Shown piece by piece: positions 26,988-37,772 of a stretch of 64,000 bases of DNA. Source of the DNA: Castellaniella denitrificans. Its GTDB lineage: Bacteria > Pseudomonadota > Gammaproteobacteria > Burkholderiales > Burkholderiaceae_B. A program made the translations under genes and the position numbers. Location: assembly GCF_027214045.1 (NCBI RefSeq), contig NZ_JAPWHE010000009.1:1-64000 (forward strand), given 5' to 3'. The notes under the pieces were generated by a model. It saw nothing but the letters and a program-made list of their open reading frames with translations, was not told the DNA's origin and did no database searches. Numbering within the stretch: the first letter of the stretch is position 1; each line of letters starts with the position of its first letter.

Positions 26988-28757
26988 TCAGAACTCCTCC
27001 CATTCTTCCTCGCGCGCCGACCGGCGCGCAGTTTCGGCAGGCCGCTCGTCGGGCAGTCGCGGCGCGGCGACGCCGTCCGGACGATCCCCGCGCGCGGCCC
27101 GTAAGGTGCGCGCAGACGATGGCATCGGATCGGGTTGCCCGGTCGATGCCATCGTCTGCGCCTGCATGCTCAAACGCGGCGCAGCGTCATGATCGGCGGC
27201 GTCGCCGACCTGAAACACCGCCAGCGCCTGACCCACTTCGGTGGCCAGGGACTCCAGCGACCCCGCCGATTCCGCCGCCTGCTGCACCAGCAGGGCGTTC
27301 TGCTGGGTCACGGAATCCATCTGCGCAACCGCCAGATTGATCTGATCGATCCCCGAAGACTGCTCGATGGTGGCCGCGGTGATCTCGCTCATGATGTCCG
27401 ACACACGGGTGACCGCCTCGACGATCTCCCGCATGGTCTCGCCCGCCCGCTGGACTTGCGACGAACCCGCGCCGACCCGGCTGACGGAATCATCGATCAG
27501 CGTCTTGATTTCCTTGGCGGCGCCCGCCGAGCGCTGCGCCAGCGCCCGGACCTCGCCAGCGACCACGGCAAAGCCGCGGCCTTGCTCTCCGGCACGGGCG
27601 GCCTCGACCGCGGCGTTCAACGCCAGGATATTGGTCTGGAAGGCGATGCTGTCGATCACGCCCACGATGTCGGCGATCTTCTGCGAGCTGCCGGAGATGC
27701 CTTCCATGGTAGCGACGACCTCGCCCACCACCTCGCCGCCGCGCGAAGCCACCTGGGACGCGGTATGCGCCAGTTGATTGGCCTGCTGGGCATTGTCGGC
27801 ATTCTGCTTGACCGTGCTGGCGAGCTGCTCCATGCTGGCCGCCGTCTGTTGCAGCGCCGCAGCCTGTTCGTCCGTCCGGCTGCTCAGATCCAGATTGCCC
27901 GCCGCAATGCGCTGAACGCCGGCGGTCATCTGCCCCATCCGGCTGCGCACCCCGGAGATCATGGTCTCCAGACCGTCGCGCATCGCCTTCAAGCCGCGCA
28001 GCAAGGCGCCGATCTCGTCATTCGAGCGCGGCACGATGGACACGCGCAGATCGCCGCCCGCGATCCGCTGCAGGTGGCGCCCGACCGCCTGCAAAGGCCG
28101 CAGCACGGTGCGGATCAGGATCCGGTAGGCCAGCAAGGCCAGCACCACGGCCACGGCAAGCAGCACCAGCAGACCGATGTTGGCGCGATGGAACAACAGC
28201 GCCAGCTCGTCGCGCGAAGCGGAACTGCGATCCTGGATGAATGTGTCGAACTGGCCGAATACGCGGTCCATGCCCCGCGCCGCGCCACGCAGACGGCCGC
28301 GCTTCAACGCCTCGAAACCCTTGGCATCCTGCTTGGCCGCGAAATCGCGCAGGTTCTCGACCTGAGTCCAGTAATCGTTGAAGGACGCGTCCAGCATGTG
28401 CTGCAGGGACTCCCCAGACGAGCCGGCCAGGGCGCCCGACGCTTTCAGGGACGCCATGCTGTCGCGCGAGCGCTTCAACAACTGGTCGGCCTGCCCCAAT
28501 TCCCAGAGACGCTGCTTTTCATTCGCGATCCCCAACGCCCCGTCAACCTGTGTGGCCGCCTGCTGAGCGTAGATGTAGGCGTTCTTGACATCGGAGTTCG
28601 CCTGGACTCCGATGGCCGACAGCTGTCCCACCGTGCGCTGGCTTTCTCTTTGCACGAACCAGGCGCTGCCAACCGCCGCGAAAGTCAGCAAAGACAGCAG
28701 CACCACGACCAGCGTCAGCCGGGCGCGTAGGGACAATGCCACGGAAATCTTCTTCAT
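26988..28757 (-). CDS. Methyl-accepting chemotaxis protein, Tsr/Tar type, with CheR-binding tail
   Basis: 589 aa. Membrane helices at about 12-34 and 192-214 enclose a periplasmic four-helix ligand domain. A HAMP domain ([26 protein letters not shown]) and the signalling hairpin follow ([44 protein letters not shown]). The protein ends EEWEEF, a match to the xWxxF pentapeptide that tethers CheR and CheB in E. coli Tsr and Tar. It is the only receptor in the window with a visible tail of this kind, so it may be the major one. Ligand not predictable. Confidence 0.93.
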   Translation of the reverse strand: MKKISVALSLRARLTLVVVLLSLLTFAAVGSAWFVQRESQRTVGQLSAIGVQANSDVKNAYIYAQQAATQVDGALGIANEKQRLWELGQADQLLKRSRDSMASLKASGALAGSSGESLQHMLDASFNDYWTQVENLRDFAAKQDAKGFEALKRGRLRGAARGMDRVFGQFDTFIQDRSSASRDELALLFHRANIGLLVLLAVAVVLALLAYRILIRTVLRPLQAVGRHLQRIAGGDLRVSIVPRSNDEIGALLRGLKAMRDGLETMISGVRSRMGQMTAGVQRIAAGNLDLSSRTDEQAAALQQTAASMEQLASTVKQNADNAQQANQLAHTASQVASRGGEVVGEVVATMEGISGSSQKIADIVGVIDSIAFQTNILALNAAVEAARAGEQGRGFAVVAGEVRALAQRSAGAAKEIKTLIDDSVSRVGAGSSQVQRAGETMREIVEAVTRVSDIMSEITAATIEQSSGIDQINLAVAQMDSVTQQNALLVQQAAESAGSLESLATEVGQALAVFQVGDAADHDAAPRLSMQAQTMASTGQPDPMPSSARTLRAARGDRPDGVAAPRLPDERPAETARRSAREEEWEEF

Positions 28758-28811
28758 GTCGCCTCTACCTCATCGGTGCCCCAGCATGCCATGGCGGCAC
28801 CGGGATGCTTC

Positions 28812-28841
28812 CAAAGAAAATAGGGCCTTGTCGGCCCTATT
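28812..28841 (-). terminator. Terminator after flgL
   Basis: On the minus strand AATAGGGCC, 5-base loop, GGCCCTATT, then TTCTTT. A perfect 9-bp stem with a U-rich tail, about 100 bp after the flgL stop and before the MCP gene. It separates flgKL from the receptor gene. Confidence 0.85.
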
Positions 28842-28942
28842 CGTCGGGATTGCGCCATGCCTCCGATCGATGGATGGCGCGGTCCGGGATTGCCGGAGCA
28901 ATTCCGGGGGTACCGAATGCCAAGCCGGGAATCCGCCCCGGA

Positions 28943-30199
28943 TTACCGGTTCCGGTTGAACAGGCTCAGACCCTGGATCGTCTGGAACGCGAGGCCCGCG
29001 CCTTCCAGCGCCATCTTGCGCAGGCTGAGCTGGGTGGAGGCCTCGTAATAGTCCAGGTCTTCGATGCCGGACAGCGCCTTGGTGTAGCCCAGATTGCGCT
29101 GGGTGCCGGTGTTGTCCAGGGCGGTCAGCTCGTTCATGCGAGCGCCCACGGAGGCGCGAACCGTCAGCACATTATCATACAGGGTGGCCAGCGTCTGCGA
29201 GGTGGTATTCATGAGATTGCGCAGGTGCGCCTGGGCCCGCTCGTCGCCCTGCGCGGGCTGATCCAGCGCATCGGCCAGGTCGCCCAGGGCCTGGAACAGG
29301 TTCAGGGGGGTCTGCCCCGGCACGGTCGAATGCTTGAGAGGTTCGGCCGTGAACGTGTCGCCACCCGCCGGCTCGCCCTTGATTTCCAGGGTGGTGCCCT
29401 GGCCCAGATCAAGCGACAGCTGGCCCGCAACCCAAGGCTGTGGAGCCCCGACCACAGGCGCACCGGGAGGGTTCGTCGACACATCCGTCGTCGTCACCGT
29501 GTAGCTCGTGGCGGTGGGATTGAACTGGATGCTGAACGAGAACTTGGCGTCGCCGTTGCCTAGCGTGTAATCGATGATCTCGGCGCTGCCCAGGATGGCC
29601 GTGCCGGTATTGCCGGCATCGGCCTTCGACAGGTAGTCCCGCGACCCGGGCTGGGCGCGCTCGAAGACATCCGCGCCGACGTCGCTGCCCGGGATCCGAC
29701 GGGTCTGGTCGGCCTGGATCAGGCGCTGCAACGCGTCGCCGCTGTAGTTTCCGCCGGCGTCATAGGCCGGGATGTCGCCCCTGGAACCGGAAAACAGGTA
29801 CTGCCCGTTACCGTCGGTGGTATTGGCGATGCCCAGCGCGGTGTCCCGGGCCTGGCGCAGAATACCGGCCAAGGTGCTGCGATCGGCGTCCGACAGCGTG
29901 CCGTTGCCGACCTCGACCAACCGGGTGCGCACGTCCTGCAACAGCAGCGTCAGGCTGCTGAGCGCGTCTTCCTCCGTGCCCAGGTTCTGGTTGGCGACCG
30001 AACGGTTGTCCGCATAGCGGGCGTTCTGCGCCTGGGACTGCGACAGATTGATCGCCTGGGAAGCGCCCAGAGGATCGTCGGCCGGGGTGACCATTTTCTG
30101 GCCTGTGCCGATCTGCTGATACAGGTGGAGCAGATCGGACTGCTGGGTGTTGATGGTCTTCAGGCCGGTCTGGAAAACGAGGCTGGAACTGATACGCAT
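28943..30199 (-). CDS. flgL: Flagellar hook-filament junction protein FlgL (HAP3)
   Basis: 418 aa. N-terminal flagellin-like segment MRISSSLVFQTGLKTINTQQSDLLHLYQQIGTGQKMVTPADDPLGASQAINLSQ and C-terminal matching helix (YTKALSGIEDLDYYEASTQLSLRKMALEGAGLAFQTIQGLSLF). The middle domain is Thr/Asp-rich. Directly follows flgK (25 bp gap) under the same sigma-28 promoter. Confidence 0.96.
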   Translation of the reverse strand: MRISSSLVFQTGLKTINTQQSDLLHLYQQIGTGQKMVTPADDPLGASQAINLSQSQAQNARYADNRSVANQNLGTEEDALSSLTLLLQDVRTRLVEVGNGTLSDADRSTLAGILRQARDTALGIANTTDGNGQYLFSGSRGDIPAYDAGGNYSGDALQRLIQADQTRRIPGSDVGADVFERAQPGSRDYLSKADAGNTGTAILGSAEIIDYTLGNGDAKFSFSIQFNPTATSYTVTTTDVSTNPPGAPVVGAPQPWVAGQLSLDLGQGTTLEIKGEPAGGDTFTAEPLKHSTVPGQTPLNLFQALGDLADALDQPAQGDERAQAHLRNLMNTTSQTLATLYDNVLTVRASVGARMNELTALDNTGTQRNLGYTKALSGIEDLDYYEASTQLSLRKMALEGAGLAFQTIQGLSLFNRNR

Positions 30200-30224
30200 G
30201 ATGAATTCCTGAAACGGTCGCGAC

Positions 30225-31898
30225 TTAGTTGCGCAGGGCGAGCAGCGTGTCGAACAGCGTCGAAGCGGTGTCGATCAGGCGCGCGGCGGCGCGATATTGT
30301 TCCTGATATTGCTGCAGATTGATGTACTCCTCGTCCAGGTTGACGCCGGAGACGGCCTGCTGAGCGGAATAGTTCTGGGCAACCAGGGTTTCCTGGGCCT
30401 TCTGCGCGGTGGTGTTCTGCTGGGTCTTGACCGCCACGGTATTGACCAGTTGAGAATAGGCCTCGTTCATGCCCATGGAACCGTTGGCCAGGATCTTCTT
30501 GGAACGCAATGCGGCCAGTTCCAGGGCATTGTCGCCGTTGGCTGTGCCCGCACCCACACCCGGGGACGCCTCGCCGGCCGCGGCAACCTTTTCCGGATCG
30601 GTGATCGTCACGGTCATCGCGCCCGCCGCGTCGCGCGTGGGCTGAACCAGCCAGCTGTCGCCCGCCGCGGGGACCATGCCCGCCGTATCGATGGCCACGC
30701 CATCGAAGCTCAAGGTGGTGCCCGCCACCGTGGGTATCAGCGCCGTGCCTTCGGGCACCCGCGTGACGGTGTAATCCGTACCGTCGAATTCGACCCGATA
30801 ATCCTGGTTGGTGATCTGGGACAATTCGCCAGGCACATAGCTGGCGGTCGGCGTTCCCGCCGTGGCGCTGTTCTTCTCGTTGCCGATGACTTTGGGTGTG
30901 CCGACGTTGAAAAACTCACCACCCGGCGTACCGGACAGGTCGTAGCCCTGGACGTGCTGCTCGTTCAGCGCAATGGAAATCCCCAGGGCGATGCGTCCCA
31001 GGTCGTTCTGGGTGGCGTCCAGCGCGTCGGAACGGAACGCCAGCAGACCGCCCAGCTTGCCGCCGGTGATCTGCTTGTCGTCCATCTCGATAGGAATGGA
31101 GTTGCCCGCCGCGTCCTTCGTGGTGTAGTTGACCGCGAGCCGAGTGGGATCCGCCTTGGAAAGATGGGTTTCCAGATGGAAGACCGTATCCCCGCCCAGC
31201 ACGGTCTGGCCATTGCCGATCGTGAGGCTGATACGGTCGTCCTGCTCGTAGGCCTTGACGTCCACGAGCTGGCCCAGGTCGGACACCAGTTGGTCGCGCT
31301 GATCCAGCAGGTCGTTGGGCGGCTGGCCCGGATTGGTGGCCTTGGCCGTGGTGATCTGACGATTCAGGTCCTGAATGCGATCCAGGTAGCTGTTGATCTG
31401 GGTGACCGTCGTGTCGACCTGGGTGTTGATGTTGGTTCGCTGGCTGTCCAGGAAGGCATTGGCATCGCGGACCTGAGCCGCCAGACTGTTGGCCTGGCCG
31501 ATGAGTTCCTGGCGGGCGGCCACATCGGCAGGCGCCGAGGCCACCGCGTCCAGACTGTCGAAGAACTTCTGAATGCCCGGAGAAATGCCCACGGTCCGGT
31601 CGGCCACCAGATTGTTGATCTGGCTGATCTGATCGCCGTAGGTCTTGAGGGCCGCGCCGCGCGTCAGCGAACTGGTGAGCTGGTTCTGCAGGAAATTGTC
31701 ATAGGAACGTTGCACGCTGACGGCCTGCACGCCCCGGCCGATCCAGCCGCCCGAGGTCGGCGTGGCCCCCGCCGTCTGCGACAGGACAGTCTGGCGGTTA
31801 TAGCCGGCGGTAGCGGCATTGTTGATATTGTGTCCCGCCGTCTGCAGACGGTTTTGCGCGACCAGAAGGCCCGCTTTGCCGAGATTCGCCAGATTCAT
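30225..31898 (-). CDS. flgK: Flagellar hook-filament junction protein FlgK (HAP1)
   Basis: 557 aa. Starts MNLANLGKAGLLVAQNRLQTAGHNINNAATAGYNRQTV, the rod/hook-family N terminus, and ends with the matching helix SGVNLDEEYINLQQYQEQYRAAARLIDTASTLFDTLLALRN. The ATG at 31898 is preceded by AGGA at the right distance; an in-frame TTG at 31907 is less likely. Transcribed from the sigma-28 promoter at 31962-31988. Confidence 0.96.
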   Translation of the reverse strand: MNLANLGKAGLLVAQNRLQTAGHNINNAATAGYNRQTVLSQTAGATPTSGGWIGRGVQAVSVQRSYDNFLQNQLTSSLTRGAALKTYGDQISQINNLVADRTVGISPGIQKFFDSLDAVASAPADVAARQELIGQANSLAAQVRDANAFLDSQRTNINTQVDTTVTQINSYLDRIQDLNRQITTAKATNPGQPPNDLLDQRDQLVSDLGQLVDVKAYEQDDRISLTIGNGQTVLGGDTVFHLETHLSKADPTRLAVNYTTKDAAGNSIPIEMDDKQITGGKLGGLLAFRSDALDATQNDLGRIALGISIALNEQHVQGYDLSGTPGGEFFNVGTPKVIGNEKNSATAGTPTASYVPGELSQITNQDYRVEFDGTDYTVTRVPEGTALIPTVAGTTLSFDGVAIDTAGMVPAAGDSWLVQPTRDAAGAMTVTITDPEKVAAAGEASPGVGAGTANGDNALELAALRSKKILANGSMGMNEAYSQLVNTVAVKTQQNTTAQKAQETLVAQNYSAQQAVSGVNLDEEYINLQQYQEQYRAAARLIDTASTLFDTLLALRN

Positions 31899-31961
31899 AT
31901 GCTGCAATCCTATCGGTTGCGGCGGCGCCGGATCGGCGCGCGCCGGAATTCTTCCCTGATC

Positions 31962-31988
31962 ATAACGGCAGATGCGACCGGAAATTTA
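31962..31988 (-). promoter_or_regulatory. Sigma-28 (FliA) promoter of flgKL
   Basis: On the minus strand TAAATTTC, 11 bp, GCCGTTAT, in the gap between flgJ and flgK and about 65 bp before the flgK start. The -10 is identical to those before flaG and flgM. Places flgKL in the late class, apart from flgB-J. Confidence 0.88.
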
Positions 31989-32013
31989 GGCCCATCACAA
32001 GCACCGTGCCCCC

Positions 32014-32988
32014 TCAACGCGCGTTGAAATAGCCCATGATGGAGATCAGCTTGTCGGCATAGCCCGGGTCGGTGGCGTAGCCGGCTTCCTGGATGCGGCG
32101 GGCGGCGGCCTCGGCGGAAGGCGCGGCCACGACCTTGCCGTAGCGGTCGCTGCCGCCAATCAGCGCGGCATAATCCTGGAAGGATTCCGCATAGGATCCA
32201 TAGGCCCGGAACGGCTGCGACACGCGATGCGCCACCCCGCCCTCGTCATACTCGGTGGTCATGACATTGACCACCTCGCCGCGCCAGCCACCGCCGGCCT
32301 TGATGCCGAACAGGTTGTGGCTGCTGCGGCCATCAGGGCGCCGGATTTCGCGCTCGCCCCAGCCGGACTCGAGCGCCGCCTGGCTGAGGATCAGCTTGGC
32401 CGGGACGCCGCTGCGCCGGGACGCCAGTTCGGCGGCGGCGCCCATGCGGTCCACGAAGGTCCGGATGTGCGCCGGCGCGCCCTGGATGGCTCCGCCGATC
32501 CGGTCGCCCGCTCCGCGCCGCGCCAGCAGGTCGATCAGGGAGCCGATGGAATCGGCCATTTCGCGGCGGCCCTCGCCAATGCGCGACTGCAGGCCCGGCA
32601 GGCGCGAGCGGGCCGCCTCGGGGGGATTGGCCAGAGGATCGGCCGATTGCCTCAGCACCCCGCCCTGCATCTGCGCCATCAGCGCGTCGGCCAGCCCGAT
32701 GCCGGGATTGGCCATGGCCAGCGCCGCCTGTTCGTCGCTCATGCTCTGGGCCATGCGCGTCGCCTGGGAATCGAACAGCGAAGGCATTTGCGCCGATTGC
32801 TGGCGCGCCTGTTTGAGCATCATCTGAATGAAGATCGCCTCGAACTGGCGCGCGACCTCGCGCTGCTGATCCTGCGCGGCATTCCCCCCGGCCCGCACCC
32901 CCTGCTTCAAAGCGTTCAGGCTGCTGAAATCCAGCGCCGAAGGCGTCGCGTCAGGGGTCATCAAAGGCGAATGCGACACGAATCCCAT
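32014..32988 (-). CDS. flgJ: Flagellar rod assembly protein / peptidoglycan hydrolase FlgJ
   Basis: 324 aa, two-domain beta/gamma type. N-terminal rod-capping domain (REVARQFEAIFIQMMLKQARQ, about residues 40-110) and C-terminal glucosaminidase-like domain (GVPAKLILSQAALESGWGEREIRR, then HNLFGIKAGGGWRGEVVNV and FRAYGSYAESFQDYAALI). The Glu in ALESGWG is the expected catalytic acid. Clears a hole in peptidoglycan for the rod. Last gene of the flgB-J operon. Confidence 0.95.
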   Translation of the reverse strand: MGFVSHSPLMTPDATPSALDFSSLNALKQGVRAGGNAAQDQQREVARQFEAIFIQMMLKQARQQSAQMPSLFDSQATRMAQSMSDEQAALAMANPGIGLADALMAQMQGGVLRQSADPLANPPEAARSRLPGLQSRIGEGRREMADSIGSLIDLLARRGAGDRIGGAIQGAPAHIRTFVDRMGAAAELASRRSGVPAKLILSQAALESGWGEREIRRPDGRSSHNLFGIKAGGGWRGEVVNVMTTEYDEGGVAHRVSQPFRAYGSYAESFQDYAALIGGSDRYGKVVAAPSAEAAARRIQEAGYATDPGYADKLISIMGYFNAR

Positions 32989-32995
32989 GGCAAAC

Positions 32996-34141
32996 TCAGA
33001 TCACTTCCAGGTCGGCGCGCAAAGCGCCGGCGCTCTTCAGGTTCTGCAGGATGGACAGCAGATCCTGCGGGGTCGCGCCCAGGGCGTTCAGCGCCCGGAC
33101 CACGTCGGCCAGATTGGCGCTGGTGGTGACGCGCTTGATGGCGCCGCCTTCGCTGCGCATTTCAATCTGGGTGTTCTGCGTCACCACGGTCTGGCCGCCG
33201 CCAAAGGGCGTGTTCGGCTGACTGACCTGCTGTTGCGGGCTGATGGTGACCGACAGGTTGCCGTAGGCGATGGCGGCCTCATCAATGGTGACGGTACGGT
33301 TCATGACCACCGAGCCCGTACGAGCGTTGACGACCACCCGGGCGCGGGCGGGCGGCAGGCCGACCTGCAGATTCTCGACCTGGGACAGGAAGGCGAGCTG
33401 TGCCTTGGGGTCCGAGGGCGCCCGCAACTCGATGGTGCGGCCATTGACGGCGGTTGCCGTCTGGGCGCCGAATTTGCGGTTGAGCGCCGCCACGACGTTC
33501 TGGGCGATGCCGAAGTCGCTGGTGTTCAGTTCCAGGCGTACGACACCGTTCTGCGCATAGGTCGTGGGTACGCCGCGCTCGACAATGGCGCCATCGGGGA
33601 TGATGCCGCCGTTCAACTGATTGACCTGGACGCTGGCTCCGCCCTGGGACGCGCCAGCGCCACCGACCAGCAGGTTGCCCTGGGCCAGGGCGTAGACCTG
33701 GCCGTTGGCGCCCTTGAGCGGCGTCATCAGCAACGTGCCGCCGCGCAGACTCTTGGCGTTGCCCATGGACGACACCACCACGTCCAGGCTCTGGCCCGGC
33801 TGGGCGAAAGCGGGCAGGCGCGACGTCACCATGACGGCGGCGACGTTCTTGACCTGCATATTGGTGCCCTGGGGCACGGTCACGCCCAACTGGGACAGCA
33901 TGTTGGTCAGGCTCTGCTGGGTGAAGGGCGTCTGGCGCACCTGGTCACCGCTGCCATCCAGGCCGACCACCAGGCCGTAGCCGATCAACTGGTTTTCACG
34001 CACGCCGGTGAAGGACGCCAGATCCTTGATGCGTTCGGCCTGGGCGGCGCCCAGGGGCAAGAGCGCGCCCAGGCACAGCGCCAGTGCGCCGGCGGCCAGG
34101 CGGCGCACGAGGAAGGAAGTCGGAATCAGCGATGCGGCCAT
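32996..34141 (-). CDS. flgI: Flagellar P-ring protein FlgI
   Basis: 381 aa. Signal peptide (about residues 1-35, ending AAQA), then [32 protein letters not shown], the FlgI hallmark. C-terminal segment [16 protein letters not shown] and [37 protein letters not shown] close the protein. Forms the ring in the peptidoglycan layer. Starts 4 bp after flgH. Confidence 0.97.
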   Translation of the reverse strand: MAASLIPTSFLVRRLAAGALALCLGALLPLGAAQAERIKDLASFTGVRENQLIGYGLVVGLDGSGDQVRQTPFTQQSLTNMLSQLGVTVPQGTNMQVKNVAAVMVTSRLPAFAQPGQSLDVVVSSMGNAKSLRGGTLLMTPLKGANGQVYALAQGNLLVGGAGASQGGASVQVNQLNGGIIPDGAIVERGVPTTYAQNGVVRLELNTSDFGIAQNVVAALNRKFGAQTATAVNGRTIELRAPSDPKAQLAFLSQVENLQVGLPPARARVVVNARTGSVVMNRTVTIDEAAIAYGNLSVTISPQQQVSQPNTPFGGGQTVVTQNTQIEMRSEGGAIKRVTTSANLADVVRALNALGATPQDLLSILQNLKSAGALRADLEVI

Positions 34142-34145
34142 GGCG

Positions 34146-34844
34146 TCAGAACGGGGCGATGTTGAGGAAGAAGCGCTGCAGCCAGCCCATGGTCTGGACC
34201 TCGTCCATCACGCCCTTGCTGCGGTATTCGATACGGGCGTCGGCCACCTGGGTGGAGGATACCGTGTTGTTGCCCGTGATCGAACGCGGATCCACCACAC
34301 CGGAAAAACGAACGTACTCGCTGCCGCGATTGATGGCGATCTGCTTTTCGCCGGCGATTTGCAGGTTGCCGTTGGGCAGCACGCCGATGACCGTGGTCGT
34401 CAACGTGCCCGAGAAGACGTTGGTCGCGCTGCTGGAGCCCGTGCCTTTGGACTTATTGCCGCCGGTTGCGTCGAAATTCTGCTTGGCCCCCAGATCGGTG
34501 GGCAGGATCGCCGGGGCCAGACCGATGCCCATGGACGCGGAGCCACTACGATCGGTGGTGGTATTGACGTTCTTGGCGGCGTTGGTCTTTTCCTGAATGA
34601 CGATGGTGACGATGTCGCCCACATTGCGCGGCCGTCGATCCTCGAACAAGGGATAGTTGCCATAGGCGGTGGGCTGATAGATGGACCCATTGGCTTCCGC
34701 GGCGGGCAGTGCCGGCGGCGGAGGCGGCGCGGTCAGCGGCCCCGTGACGATGGGTTCGGGCGGCACCAGCGCGCACCCGGACAGGACCAGCGCCAGCGTT
34801 GCCGCCCACGCTCCCGCCACACAACGCAATCCCTTCATGGGCAT
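34146..34844 (-). CDS. flgH: Flagellar L-ring lipoprotein FlgH
   Basis: 232 aa. Lipobox LSGC, lipidated Cys at residue 24. Then the FlgH pattern: [49 protein letters not shown] and the end [41 protein letters not shown]. Forms the ring in the outer membrane. Confidence 0.96.
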   Translation of the reverse strand: MPMKGLRCVAGAWAATLALVLSGCALVPPEPIVTGPLTAPPPPPALPAAEANGSIYQPTAYGNYPLFEDRRPRNVGDIVTIVIQEKTNAAKNVNTTTDRSGSASMGIGLAPAILPTDLGAKQNFDATGGNKSKGTGSSSATNVFSGTLTTTVIGVLPNGNLQIAGEKQIAINRGSEYVRFSGVVDPRSITGNNTVSSTQVADARIEYRSKGVMDEVQTMGWLQRFFLNIAPF

Positions 34845-34850
34845 CCTGTA

Positions 34851-35636
34851 TTACAACTGGGTCAGGCGGGCGAGCATCTGATCGGACGTCTGCACCGCCT
34901 TGCTGTTCATCTCGAAGGCGCGCTGGGTGGTGATCATGTTCACCAGTTCTTCGGCCACATTGACGTTGGAAGTTTCCACGTAGTTCTGCAACAGGACGCC
35001 CGCGCCGTCCAGGCCGGGCTGCAGCAGATTGGCCGGACCCGAGGCGTCGGTCTCCGCGTACAGGTTCTCGCCCATGCTCTGCAGGCCGGTCGGGTTGATG
35101 AAGGTCGCCAGTTGCAGCTGGCCGACCTCGACGTTGGTCCCGGTCGCGCCCGGCTGGGTCACGGACACCGTGCCGTCACGCGCGATCGTGATGGACAGCG
35201 CGTTGTCGGGAATATTGATGCCCGGCTGGATGGGGTAGCCGCCCGCCGTGACCAGCATGCCGTTCTGGTCACGCTGGATGCTGCCGTCTCGGGTGTAGGT
35301 GAAAGAGCCATCGGGCATCTCCACCTGCAGGAAACCATTGCCCTGGATGGCCACGTCCAGCGTATTGCCGGTTTCCTTCAGGTTGCCCTGGGTGTGGATG
35401 CGCTCGGTGGCCACGGTGCGCGCACCAGTGCCGATCTGAAGACCCGAAGGAAGCTGATTGGCCGCACCGACGCTGGCGCCGGGCTGGCGCAGGGTCTGAT
35501 ACATCAGATCCTCGAACACGGCCCGGCTGCGCTTGAAGCCCGTGGTGTTGACGTTGGCCAGGTTGTTGGAAATCACATCCATGCTGGTCTGCTGGGTTTC
35601 CAGACCAGTCTTGGCGATCCACAGGGAACGTATCAT
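34851..35636 (-). CDS. flgG: Flagellar distal rod protein FlgG
   Basis: 261 aa. Starts [48 protein letters not shown], the FlgG form of the rod motif, and ends [36 protein letters not shown]. Length matches E. coli (260). Forms the outer part of the rod. Confidence 0.97.
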   Translation of the reverse strand: MIRSLWIAKTGLETQQTSMDVISNNLANVNTTGFKRSRAVFEDLMYQTLRQPGASVGAANQLPSGLQIGTGARTVATERIHTQGNLKETGNTLDVAIQGNGFLQVEMPDGSFTYTRDGSIQRDQNGMLVTAGGYPIQPGINIPDNALSITIARDGTVSVTQPGATGTNVEVGQLQLATFINPTGLQSMGENLYAETDASGPANLLQPGLDGAGVLLQNYVETSNVNVAEELVNMITTQRAFEMNSKAVQTSDQMLARLTQL

Positions 35637-35668
35637 GTCAGTCGTGCCTGTTCAAAGGGGCGGCGGGC

Positions 35669-36418
35669 TCAGCCCGCCGCCGAAAGAATCGAATTGCCGC
35701 GCTCTTCGTTGGTGCTGGCGTTCTTGATGACCTGCATCTGCAGCTCGAACTGGCGGGCGTTGGAAATCATGGCCACCATCGCGGCAGCCGGATTGACGTT
35801 GCTTTTCTCGATAAAGCCGGGTGCGATCTTGACCGTCTCGTCCGGCTGGACGGGCTGGCCGCCCGCCGTGCGGAACAGACCATCGTCACCACGCACCAAC
35901 TGGTCCTTGGGCGGATTGACCAGCTTCAACTGCGCCAGCAGTTGAATGTCGCGCGGATTGTCGCCCGCGCCCAGGGCGCTGATCTGGCCGTCCGTGGCGA
36001 ACGTCACGCTGCCGCGTTCGGGGATCTCGATGGGACCGCCGTCGGCGGACAACACCGGCAGGCCGGTATGCGTGACCAGTTGATTCTGTTCGTTGACGGC
36101 GAATTCGCCTGCCCGGGTATAGGCCTCGCCCTGAGGCGTCTGCACGGCGAACCAACCGTCCCCGGCGATGGCCGCGTCCAGGGCGTGGCCGGTCTCCGCC
36201 ATGATGCCCTGGCGGAAATGGCTGCCCGGTGTGGAGGCCACGGTGCTGACCCGGGTGGGCAGCTCGCCCGCCTGGGGCACCACCGGCACGGACCGGTAGA
36301 TCGCCATCTGCTCGCGGAATCCGGTCGTGGCCACGTTGGCCATGTTGTTGGCGATGACCGACTGCTGTTCCAGGATGCGGGCCGCGCCGTTGGAGGCGGT
36401 GTAGAGGATGCGATCCAT
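35669..36418 (-). CDS. flgF: Flagellar proximal rod protein FlgF
   Basis: 249 aa. Begins MDRILYTASNGAARILEQQSVIANNMANVATTGFREQMAIYRSVP and ends with FIEKSNVNPAAAMVAMISNARQFELQMQVIKNA. The rod-family motif and size fit FlgF. Lies between flgE and flgG, as usual. Confidence 0.95.
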   Translation of the reverse strand: MDRILYTASNGAARILEQQSVIANNMANVATTGFREQMAIYRSVPVVPQAGELPTRVSTVASTPGSHFRQGIMAETGHALDAAIAGDGWFAVQTPQGEAYTRAGEFAVNEQNQLVTHTGLPVLSADGGPIEIPERGSVTFATDGQISALGAGDNPRDIQLLAQLKLVNPPKDQLVRGDDGLFRTAGGQPVQPDETVKIAPGFIEKSNVNPAAAMVAMISNARQFELQMQVIKNASTNEERGNSILSAAG

Positions 36419-36432
36419 GCCGGGCTATCCGC

Positions 36433-37704
36433 TTAGCGCAGCGTAATGAGGGTCTGCAGCACCTGGTCCTGCGTCTTGATCGTCTGGGCGTTGGCCTGGT
36501 AGGTGCGCTGGGCGATGATCATGTTGACCAGTTCCTGGCTCATGTCCACATTGGACTCTTCCACCGCCTGGCCCTTGATCGTGGCCAAGCCGTTGCTGCC
36601 CGGCGTGCCGTAGATCGGCTGGCCGGAATTGGCGGTCTCGGCCCAGGCGTTGCCGCCCACCGGCTGCAGACCCTGCAGGTTGGCGAAGTCGGCCAGGGCC
36701 AGCGTACCCATGGTCTGCTTGGCGCCATTGGTGTAGTTGGCGATCAACTCGCCATTGGCGCCGATGGACATGCTGGCGTATTCGCCGGTGGCGTAGCCGT
36801 TCTGGACGAAGTCCTGGGAATAACTGCCGCCGAACTGCGTGGAGCCGCCATAGCTGACGTTGATGGCCAGAGGCTGCGCAGCCGCTCCGCCAATGACGGG
36901 CACGTTGTAGTTCAATACGTAGTTGGCCGTCGCTGGATCCAACCGGCCTTCCTTATCGAATCGCAGTTGCGCGGCAGGTGGGTAGGAGTTTGCCACCACC
37001 GGTACTACCGGAGGCACAACGGCTCCTGTCGCAGCATCCACGATGTTGCCATCCACCTTGATGTAGACATCCCAATTATTGACTTCGTTCGGCGCAACCC
37101 CCGTGACCGCCCGTTTGACATAGTACTGCTCAACGGTATGCTGATTGCCCAGCGAATCGTAAACCGTCAGGGGGGTCATCTTGGAGAAGGACTCGCCATC
37201 GTTCGGATCAAACGGACGCGCCGCCTCGACAATGACGGTCGCATTGGCATCCACATTGACCTTGTTGGTCAACGTGTTGGTCGCCTGCGGCGCAATGTTG
37301 CCCACCGGCACGGTCATGCCGATCAGGTTGGTGCCGCCGGGCGCGTACCCCATCAGTTGCTGGCCCTGGGCGTTGACGATCTTGTGGTCCTTGTCGGCCA
37401 GGAACTGGCCGTTGCGGGTGTAGAGCGTGGCGCCGTTGGGCTGGGTCACCACGAACAGGCCCTTGGCCCCGTCGATGGCCATGTCGAACTGATTGCCCGA
37501 GGTCGACACGATGCCGGTGGTGAAGCGCTGGTTGATGGACGCGACCTGCACGCCCAGGCCGACGCGCGAGCTGGCGTAGACGTCGGCGAACGTGGCCGAT
37601 CCGGACTTGAAGCCCACGGTGCCGGAGTTGGCGATATTGTTGCCGATGACGTCCAGGTTTTGCGAGGCGGCGTTCAATCCGCTGAGACCTTGTCCGAAAC
37701 CCAT
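36433..37704 (-). CDS. flgE: Flagellar hook protein FlgE
   Basis: 423 aa. Starts MGFGQGLSGLNAASQNLDVIGNNIANSGTVGFKSGSATFADVYA and ends EESNVDMSQELVNMIIAQRTYQANAQTIKTQDQVLQTLITLR, the hook-protein termini. The middle is Asn/Thr/Val-rich. Main subunit of the hook. Confidence 0.97.
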   Translation of the reverse strand: MGFGQGLSGLNAASQNLDVIGNNIANSGTVGFKSGSATFADVYASSRVGLGVQVASINQRFTTGIVSTSGNQFDMAIDGAKGLFVVTQPNGATLYTRNGQFLADKDHKIVNAQGQQLMGYAPGGTNLIGMTVPVGNIAPQATNTLTNKVNVDANATVIVEAARPFDPNDGESFSKMTPLTVYDSLGNQHTVEQYYVKRAVTGVAPNEVNNWDVYIKVDGNIVDAATGAVVPPVVPVVANSYPPAAQLRFDKEGRLDPATANYVLNYNVPVIGGAAAQPLAINVSYGGSTQFGGSYSQDFVQNGYATGEYASMSIGANGELIANYTNGAKQTMGTLALADFANLQGLQPVGGNAWAETANSGQPIYGTPGSNGLATIKGQAVEESNVDMSQELVNMIIAQRTYQANAQTIKTQDQVLQTLITLR

Positions 37705-37772
37705 AAGTGACCTCTTTCAGTGCGTGATGCGTTGATTCGTGGAAAAGCGGCGCGCCAAGCGCCCGCCTTGAA

